This document shows, in pieces, positions 1 to 7,911 of a stretch of 12,579 nt of DNA (its first letter is position 1; every line of letters begins with the position of its first letter). Both the position numbers and the translations under genes were made by a program. The stretch comes from Lunasporangiospora selenospora. Lineage: Eukaryota; Mortierellomycota; Mortierellomycetes; Mortierellales; Mortierellaceae. The DNA lies in assembly GCA_015680635.1 (NCBI GenBank), contig JAABOA010000650.1, positions 1 to 12,579 of the forward strand, in the 5' to 3' direction. The notes below the pieces were generated by a model. It worked only from the letters and a program-made list of their open reading frames with translations. It searched no databases and was not told the origin of the DNA.

Positions 1-150
1 TGCCAATGCTAAACAAGGATAGATGGGCAGAACGGCGTGTGAAGGGGGTATGTGAGAAGAGGGGTGTGAAAAGAGCGTCGCAGGATGGTAAGGGCCACGG
101 GGGTCGAGACAAATCCACGGAGGAAGAGGGGAGCGATGCAGGTGATGGCC

Positions 151-161
151 CTTTATAAAAA
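151..161. promoter_or_regulatory. TATA-like element, possible core promoter of a leftward gene
   Basis: The stretch ctttataaaaa reads TATAAAAA on the plus strand and TATAAAG on the minus strand. On the minus strand it is followed within 25-80 bases by C/T-rich DNA, a common arrangement around fungal transcription starts, so a leftward promoter for a gene beyond position 1 is the more natural reading. This rests on motif and composition only. Confidence 0.25.
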
Positions 162-1315
162 AGAGGAAATCCTCGGAACGTGGTTCCTCTCACGCACCTG
201 ATCGAGGCACAATATGGTGTATGTGCCCAAAGCAACAAAAAAAATTGCGGAGGTGCGGATTGGTAGCTTGAGTCGCTATAGGTAGAATCTTGATCCTGTC
301 ATTCCTGACAGGGCTGGTCGTTGCTGACTTTGAATGGACAGCTGGAATGATCGATGAGCCTGACGGTGCCTGTTCCTATCCAAGGAAGGTGCCAAATGAA
401 GGTGAGTAGTGAACAGCATGTTGGAGAAGGCGGACTGAATTGCCCTATCGCGGAGCCCGCCCAGTGTTGGAAGAATCACATAGCAAGAGGATAATCGGCA
501 AGCCATGAGTCGTAAACAAGAGTTGCGCAGGTTGAGTGCTTCCATCGGCCCGGTACGATATCCGTATCAAAAGGGTTTCGGACAATTGTGCAAAAGAACA
601 AAAAGGTTGTGAATGATGAATTTGTCAGAGCATATTGCGCATGCTCACCACGAATGCTACTTTCTTTGCTGGTTTTTTTTTCTCCTTTCTTGCCTGGCTG
701 TTTAGAGTTAGCATTGCGCTGCATGTCTGTCGCTTTGGGGCGGAGTGCACACAAACGCGCGCCGTGTCCAATCAGGAGTTCAGGTCCTTCCCAAGAAAAC
801 AAGACGCAGTGAAGCTCCCTCCTTGCAAGATGCATCCCCCACCTTTTGTGGTGAGCAGCCATTTCTTTAGTGACCCAAGTTGCTGCTGTTGCTACTGTAA
901 CGAGCGAGGGAGAATGGCGTCAGTTTATTCATGTATGATACTTCTGTTTTCGGATATTAAAGGCAACAGCGAAGGTTTCTGGAACGGCCATCTTGAAGAC
1001 AACACGGCGAAAAGGTGAATAGCGTGGTCTGGAACACAAACAACAACAAAGAAGGGAAAAAAGGTTCTTGACGTAGATAATGTTGTTGTGTATGCCTGGG
1101 AGCAATAGTTCTTTGCACTCATAACAGCGCAACGCCTCGTTGACCCACATCCTTTTGAAAATATGAGGACGCTACACTTTTTTTCGCAAGCGGCGTGTTG
1201 GGTTCGATGAGCACACGTGTATCTGTTTACCAAGGCTGTCCTAAGAGGCACTGCGCGGCGAAGGATCAGTCCTTTATCCAAAGTGGTGTCTATAAACCGA
1301 TGTGCTTGTCAAGTA

Positions 1316-1345
1316 GGGGAGGGGGAGGGGGAGGGGGAAGGGAGG
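1316..1345 (+). repeat. G-run tract, candidate G-quadruplex
   Basis: Four consecutive runs of four or five G are separated by single A bases (1316-1337), followed by AA-GGG-A-GG. Four or more runs of at least four G with one-base loops is the pattern expected to form a very stable intramolecular G-quadruplex. Equally, it can be read as a short GGGGGA tandem repeat of five units. No gene is visible on either side, so its role is unknown. Confidence 0.75.
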
Positions 1346-1825
1346 ATGCTGAGGAAAGACAAATTACTCTCGGGGTGCATGGCCCTGGTGGTGTCGCAGC
1401 TTGATCGAGTGGCAAGGCAGTAAGGACTCGGCTACTCCCGCCAGTCGAGTAGTAGCTGGGTTGCGGACATACAAGAAGGCCAGAAATCGTGGATGTCTGT
1501 AGGGCTAAGTGCTCCTAAACGTGGAGGGATAGAGGAGGTGTGAGCATGGACGAGAAGGTCAGCGTTGGGTGTGGTGACATCCCGATCATCGATGGCGTCT
1601 TTTCCCGTAGCACTCATTGCGTCCTCTATTCTCCGCTAGAAGCGGGGGTCTGATAGGAAATTTTTTTCTCGCGCTCCCTCTCCCACCGTGTTGTGCGACC
1701 ACCCTCAAATTCTTTTCTCACCTTCTCTCTCGGAATATGCGAGTCTGGTGGGACAACGGGCAGGCTTCTCGTAGTGCACTCCCCCCCTCTCTTCCTGTGC
1801 CTTCTAATCATCTAATCAGGGGTTT

Positions 1826-1865
1826 AGAGAAAGAGTGAAAGAGAGAGGGAGAGAGGGAGAGAGAA
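1826..1865 (+). repeat. GA-rich purine tract
   Basis: Forty bases are purine apart from a single T at 1836, built mainly from GAGA and GGGAGA units. On the minus strand it is a C/T tract that runs up to a CTGATTAG sequence (near 1812), so it could serve as the polypyrimidine tract of a minus-strand intron acceptor. It could equally be a promoter tract or a simple microsatellite. Confidence 0.7.
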
Positions 1866-2632
1866 CGGGTAATCGCGATGGCCATCGCACCCTCTTGGGA
1901 AAAATTTCTGGATTGTCTCTCATCATCTGGTGCGAGCTCGCGCGACAGTGCAGCCGAGCAAGAGGAGGCGTAGGAACATGTGCTACTTCCTGGTTCCAAG
2001 GCTGCTCATACGACTTTTTGGTGGGCGATACTAATGCTCGAAATGCACCATCTCGCCGTAAATGACTTGCTATCGGCGTAACGATAACTGACCAAAAGGG
2101 GCAAGGAAACAGCGAAACGGTCATTCTGAGCGGTGTGGGCTACGTATGAGAGCGGATCGCGCCATTTCCAACAGAACACATGGTGTGGGAGGATGCTCAC
2201 GGAATATGAGTCCACTATCCGTGAATAGACCGATATGACCGTTAGCCTTTTTGGTGATCTGCGCTGCGGTCCTATCCAAAAAGAGTTTGAACTCTTGTCT
2301 TCTTGAGGCGTGGAGCACGTCAAGGGCAGTTTCTAATACACTGCAGAGTTCTTAGGAATCAGTAGAATTTTCTGTCGGCTTGATACCCTAAACGAAGTAT
2401 TACTCTCAGAAAGATCGCTTGAGATAGAGGAAGATGATGAACATAGTCTTCGCCATAGTTGGGAATATGCGATCATGTATAGTAACCTAAGGTTATCCAT
2501 TTGTGATGGGCTGTCATTGTTTTTTATACTAACCTCTATCCAATGCGAAATACCCAAGTCGCACTCCAACAATCCTTTGACAAAAAAAAGGGAAAGGAAA
2601 GGACATTGGATAGAACTGTCTTATGACTCTAC

Positions 2633-2643
2633 ACGCGCCAAAA
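2633..2643 (-). promoter_or_regulatory. E2F/MBF-like site in the upstream region of the HEATR6-like gene
   Basis: The plus strand reads acgcgccaaaa; the minus strand reads TTTTGGCGCGT, which matches the E2F consensus TTTSGCGC and contains the ACGCG core of the fungal MluI cell-cycle box. It lies about 130 bases upstream of the ATG at 2771. A single motif of this length can arise by chance, so cell-cycle control is only a hypothesis. Confidence 0.3.
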
Positions 2644-2770
2644 TCACCTAGGGCATGTCTGCACAGTCACAGACTCGGCGAAAGCGAAGCCACGAGTTCT
2701 TGAGGACAAGGGATCACATTGCCATTAACTGAATTCTCTTGAGAACTGTCTTCATCGCAAACCCCTGAGA

Positions 2771-5700
2771 ATGTCCCAGACATCTCGTCAGCGACACTAC
2801 AGACATCGTAGAGGCGGCTCGCAGAGAGGACCTGAATCAGAACGAACTCATGCAAACCATGGTCTGAATACTCAGGTCCATTCCATTAGCCTGGAAAAGG
2901 AAGGCTCTCTCGCACCAAAAGATAGTGCAGAACTTCAACAAGAATTGGACTCGCTAATAGAAAGGGCAAAAGCGGATGATGCCTCTGGAATTGCCAAGGA
3001 TTCTGAGGAAGGTCAGGAATTGTCAAAGGTATACGATGGTACTTTGGCATAGCCGATCAGCTCCTCTTTTCAAACTTTGATTATCTAACTATTGAAGGTT
3101 ATTTGCTTGAAATGCGACGACCTAGATGGCGATGGCGACGCTTCTCACCTTTTGCAGAGATATCCCTTCAACAGAAGTGGAGAACGCAGTCAAATTCTCC
3201 AAGGCAGTATTCATGTTCTTTAACAAAGAGCTGATAAAGGTGCATTTCAAACACCTGGGTCGTATATTCTTCTTTTTTATTGTTTTACTGTGCCTCCCTG
3301 TTTAACCTTTTTTACCGGATACTCTAGATTTCCTCACCGAGTCCTCAGAATCGAACTATCACAGAAACATTGTGCAAATATCTCCTTTCAGCCTTCAACG
3401 CAGCAGATTTGTCTGGGAAACCTGCTAGTAACACCGATGGTTCTGGAAACAACCCAGATTTGTCGTCATTGCGTTTGAACGAGGGTCGTGATCAAGTGGA
3501 TATACTGCGTGCACTAAGTGCAGTCTTGTTTGAGAATGGGGTCAATGCAAAGGAGGTAACTAGTACACTTGTCAGTCTATCCTCTTATCCCTTTTCTTGT
3601 CACCGACTCTAAAGTTGGTTGGTTTGGTTATCCTGATTTCCTTAGATTCTGCCAGATGCGTTGAAGACCATCATCTCTGTTTGTAGTGTACCCAAGCGAA
3701 ACGTCATGTATGAGCAGCGCCGAATGGCGCTAAACTGTCTCGGGAACGCTGTGCACAAGTCTGGCACAATTCTGTCGTCCTGGCATGACAAAATGTACGA
3801 CATTCTACTTTCGAATCTCACTACAACCGCATACTATGATAATGGTCCCTTACAATCTCTATCGGGAGTGTCGAGGAGAAAAGATCAGTCTTCAGAACGA
3901 AAGGTATTATCCTTGCTGTTGCCTTTGAAGTGCTTAATTATTTTGCGCAGGACTGCTGACTGACATGGTTTCTTTACGATCAAAGTTAATTAGCTCCGCA
4001 CTTCGAGCCTTTCACTTCTTAATTCAAGAGGATAGACATATTTCGACACGACTATCATCACCACTGATGGATGTAATCTGCCGGTTTATGTTCTACTCTT
4101 CCGAAAGCACTCTAGGGCAGAACTCGGCTCCTATGGCCACTTCGACCTCGACAGGCGGAATTATCAGGCGTTCAACATACTCAACACCTAGTAACTCGTT
4201 TCCCTTCATGAAGTATACGGGACCTGTTGTTGGAGCGAGTGATACAGGGCTAGAGTCGCTTTCAACACCCCATTTCAGCCTACTTTCGTCAGACTCGGAG
4301 TATTCGGACTCGGACTCTGGAATGCATCTGGCACAAAGACGACAACATGATGGCAAAGTTCGGCTCAATGCACTGCTCTGCCTGCAAGCCTTGGCAAGGT
4401 CTAGCCCCAAGCAGCTTCAGCCTCACTGGCATAAATTCCTTACCAGCTCTAGTTCGTTATATTTGTTTACGGGTGTTCGTCAGTCCCCATCATTGGTTGG
4501 ATTGATTGGGTCCGATCCGATTCCAATGGTTCGAAATGCGGCCTGCGTTACTCTTGTGAGTATAGTGGAGCATTCGAAACAATATTTGTCAATGGCAGAA
4601 GAGAAAGCCAGTGCTCCGAACCTTAAAACCCAGGCTGGAATGCTTGCATTGTCAGAAAGAGTTGGACTAATGGTCAGGGAGTTGCACACTGGAATTGCAG
4701 CGGCATTGGATGGCATTGATGAATCGGTCGATCCCGGAACGCTTTCTCAGTTGATCAGGTGCTGTTCTACTGTCGTGGCAAACTGCTCTTATGAAAAAAT
4801 GCGTCAGGGGTTGACCATCTTGCTCTATAAACCCATCTCAAAATACCTGTTATCACCTGGTAAGTCAGTCAATGCAACTTTCCTATTGAAGACTTTTTTT
4901 TTCTTTCGACATAATCGTAATATGCTAAAGTGATTAGTGCTGAGTCTCTGACATTCTGATTAAAGAACCGGGATTACAGACTGTAGCCCTTATGTTTATG
5001 GCAGCCCTTTTAGCCAACAGCTCAGCACAACCTGAAGTCAAGGATGGTGTTCTTGGACAAAGCAGGTCTGAGAGTGGAGAGCTTCCTGAGTTCCTTTGTC
5101 AAGTTATGGCAGTAATTGAGGATGAGCGAGCTGCACCGCCGACTCGGATTGAGGCTTGGGGAGTCCTTAGAACATTGGCACAGTACTATGTTGGTTATAC
5201 CCGTGATGCATGGGCTAGGATAGATGCTGCTCTGGAGAAAGAAAAGGGAAGGGACTCGGGAGATATTCGAGTCCGTTCGGCAAGTCTTTTGTTTCTTGAA
5301 GAGTATTGCAAAACTAACACCGGTCCCACGGCCGCACTGGTAAGTTTGCTCTTTTTAAATTACATATTTACGTGCAGTTGTTACTTTGCAAAAATGCTGT
5401 TCTACCTGTGTTTTGACCCTTTGTGGATAATCGTGGTATAGTCGCCGGATCTATGGAAGGATATCCTGGAACGACATATCCTTGGGGCTTTTGGTGAAGG
5501 TGCCTCAGGAATCAAGGCTCTGGGGTGTGACTCTTTATCGCACATTCCATTCTACGTGTTTGATTCATTTCCGGTAACACAGTGGCTGTGCCAACAAATG
5601 CAATTCACTTTCCTGCAACGCGATGAGAAATGTCAGACAACAAAAATACTGAATTATGAGCCCTTGCTACCTTTTTTCCTTTTTCCTTCTCTCTTTCTCT

Positions 5701-6792
5701 TCGTTACTCCAGAGCCGACTGCAGCTTTTGATCCTATCCCTAGTCCTTGGCACAGCCCACGACGAAGGTGCTGTGGCAAGGGCTGCGGCGTGTCGTGCAA
5801 TTGGTGTTCTTGTACTCTTTCCAACCATTCGCGAAGATGACACACAGCTGGTGGACCTTGCAATAGCTGCACTAGAACTTTGTCAGGATCCACAGCTTTC
5901 GGTTCGCGTCCGGGCCAGCTGGGCTGTCGGGAACCTGTGCGATGCCTTTGTCCTGCTTAAAACGGAGGACCGGGAAGCCGTACTCCTCGAACTACTCTCG
6001 CTTGCATTTTGGACCAAGATTATGCAGACCGCTCTAATGGTCTGTCAGGACCACGACAAACTGAAGCCCAATGGCGTACGTGCTATTGGAGGTTTGCTGA
6101 GGGTGACATTTGAAGGAATCTTGGAACGTGAACGCCACAGTTTGGTTAAAGAGGCTGTTCATACCCTTTTAAAACATATGGAACACGGGTCTTTAAAGGT
6201 AACTTCCATCCTCTTTCTATTTTCCTAAATCTCGTATTGCAGGGGACAAGATTTGTTAATGCCCTTGTGGGATCTCCCCCTTTTATTTGCCATCTAGGGA
6301 CGCTGGAATGCATGCTATGCGATGCAAAATATCCTTTCAAACGCAGACTTTCCAATTGGCTCAACGGCTGGGACAAGCTATGCGATCGATTCAGAGCTGG
6401 TATCATGGACTATGGAAGTTTACGACACGCTCCTCCATGCCATTCAACAGAGTAAGAATTTCAAGGTCCGGATCAGCGCCTGTGCAGCTCTTTCAACGCC
6501 GAGGACTGCGCCCAGGTACGGTGGCCCGGCTCCCCTTCGAAAGATGGTCCAGGTTCTGATGAGCACGGTCCAAAATCTAGATGAGGAGCAGGGAGAGCAT
6601 GAGTTTAATGAGTTCCAATACCGGGGTCAGCTTGAATTGAGACTATTAAGATGCCTTGATCATCTATTGCAAGTTTCTGGTGGGCCTGCCAAGTTGAATG
6701 TCCTCCTAGAAAATGATTTGAAACAAAGGATCGTGGCGAGTAGAGAAGACGAAAGCGTAAGCGCGAACATGACAGCATGGACAGCAGTATAG
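2771..6792 (+). CDS. HEATR6-like HEAT-repeat protein (DUF4042 family), nine exons, 1072 residues
   Basis: I deduce exons at 2771-3028, 3126-3239, 3328-3555, 3646-3903, 3986-4859, 4966-5339, 5442-5573, 5713-6198 and 6298-6792. All introns are GT-AG, 82-139 bp; seven are phase 0 and one (4860-4965) is phase 1. The joined frame gives 1072 residues, against about 1180 in human HEATR6. Family resemblance is spread over the length: the segment ending LLTFCRDIP (exon 2), RRMALNCLGNAVHKSG (exon 4), the Ser/Asp cluster at residues 387-397 followed by KVRLNALLCLQALA (exon 5), RAAACRAIGVLVLFP and RVRASWAVGNLCDA (exon 8), and RWNACYAM plus SKNFKVRISACAALSTP (exon 9). These are helical pairs of HEAT/ARM type, predicting a soluble alpha-solenoid scaffold; the family's molecular function is poorly defined. 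An in-frame stop about 40 bases upstream supports the ATG at 2771. The N-terminal 86 residues and the first splice junction are the least certain part. No signal peptide or membrane span is seen. Confidence 0.85.
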
Positions 6793-7500
6793 GTTACCGG
6801 ACCAAATATCGACCGAATCACTTGTCAGGCCATTTTTTTCTTTTTCAGAGTAAAAATTACTGGGTTGGTCTCTGGACCATTGTAACATCTTAAAGATCTT
6901 CTCATCAGCTGGATGTCTAATGTCGCACGTGCAACCAAACCAATAATCACTGGTGTCAAAGGTCTTTGACAATGCAGCGGCTGAAGGGACTGCGGTGCTC
7001 AGGGCAACAATCACCCCACCCAGGGTATAGCCAATTGAGCCAAGCCCATTGTGAACCAAGGAAAGGCTGAGGGTAGACAGCCTGTTCCTGGAAATAGGGC
7101 CTAGGGGTCATGGAATACGGGTGCACACTCCAGGATCGAGCATGGCCAAGACGAAGAGGCTGTTGTCATGCTGTACCCGGGCAGAGACATGGTGAAAAAG
7201 TATTCAGGCTTTCTTACAGGACTCGGCACAGTGCATTCCAGACGGCTGTCTCCGCAAGCTTCTAATAAGAGGGGGAAAGTCAAAAGTGAGCAAGGGGGTC
7301 GAGGCGAAGAGAGGTGTGGAAGATGACAGGTGAAGGGGTTGCAAGGAGGGTTGGATGTGCTAATTACAACTGGTGTGCTCTTGGCAATCTGCAGACTACA
7401 GGGTGGGCAGACACACGGGTGGGTGGGGGCCTCTCCAGACGAGATGCAAGAGTTGGGACAGGTCTCTTAAAATGCGACATTGACCGAGTTCTCTATCCTA
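6793..7500. other. Intergenic region after the HEATR6-like gene, with an unexplained minus-strand frame
   Basis: No gene on the plus strand. On the minus strand one frame is open from about 7107 down to 6706, running into the antisense of the last exon of the HEATR6-like gene. It encodes a hydrophobic, Gly/Ala-rich stretch containing GSIGYTLGGVIVALSTAVPS and then a charged part. It has no ATG near its start, but a consensus donor on the minus strand at 7217 (GTAAGA) and an acceptor at 7101 could join it to an upstream exon. I do not recognise the product. No AATAAA signal was seen shortly after the stop codon at 6792. Confidence 0.35.
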
Positions 7501-7911
7501 CCCTACTGTGCTGATTGTCAGCGACCCTGTTCCCCGTGTCTCTCCTGTCACATTTCTCACCAAGGCTCCTAGCTTGCACTGCTCCTTGTTCTGTTCCTTT
7601 CGGAGCGACCCGCCCTTTTCACCTTTCAGCAGGCACACATTTGCTCGCTCTTATCTTTTCTCCTCCCTCTCTCTCTTTTTCTTACTTTCTCATTACTCGA
7701 AGTAATCACCTCATCCCTTTCAGCAGTGAATTGCACATTTGTGCCTGCTCATTTACTTAATCCATCCAAGGTTGGTTGTTTTTCTCTGCGGGCAACTTGC
7801 TCACCCCTGTTGTACAGACGTTTATTTTTATTTTTTTACTCACTGTCCGTTAAACTTTCGTTAACAATCCGACATTTTGTCACAACGCTGCTAGAACGCG
7901 CCGTAGACAAA
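7501..7911 (+). promoter_or_regulatory. Pyrimidine-rich promoter and 5' leader of the ABC transporter gene
   Basis: Nearly the whole stretch is C/T-rich on the coding strand, with the densest tract at about 7644-7694, followed by T-rich DNA around 7821-7840. Such coding-strand pyrimidine tracts are usual just upstream of fungal transcription starts. The translation start at 7912 has context acaaaATGac, with A at -3, which fits a good eukaryotic initiation site. The reading frame stays open upstream of 7912 as far as 7726 but contains no other ATG, so 7912 is the first possible start in that frame. Confidence 0.5.

Larger units (their letters stand above)
1..2770. other. Intergenic region upstream of the HEATR6-like gene, no recognised gene
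   Basis: No reading frame in this 2.77 kb matches a family I know. The first 180 bases are purine-rich on the plus strand, so pyrimidine-rich on the minus strand, and include a TATA-like site at 151-161; this would fit the promoter of a leftward gene lying outside the window. A 7-bp perfect hairpin with a 4-base loop sits at 295-312. Plus-strand pyrimidine-rich DNA runs from about 1660 to 1800, next to a purine tract at 1826-1865. Minus-strand open frames at 1432-1617, 1626-1811, 2006-2323, 2121-2330 and 2333-2572 have fairly protein-like composition and could be exons of an unrecognised leftward gene, but I could not link them into one frame. The last 200 bases must contain the promoter of the downstream gene. 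Confidence 0.5.

Noticed and set aside
295-312. Perfect 7-bp hairpin with a 4-base loop (cctgtca/tgacagg).
   Set aside because: A hairpin of this size is expected by chance in a window of this length, and it has no T-tract or gene end next to it.
476-862. Minus-strand open frame of 128 codons.
   Set aside because: It overlaps other open frames on both strands in the same DNA, and its sequence shows no motif, hydrophobic pattern or family resemblance.
635-1018. Plus-strand open frame of 127 codons in the upstream region.
   Set aside because: Composition is irregular (runs of Phe and Cys from T-rich and TGC-rich DNA), with no recognisable motif and no support for a promoter or splice sites.
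4093-4410. Long minus-strand open frame opposite exon 5 of the HEATR6-like gene.
   Set aside because: It is the antisense of strongly conserved coding sequence, and its acidic, Ser-rich content simply mirrors the Ser/Asp cluster on the plus strand.
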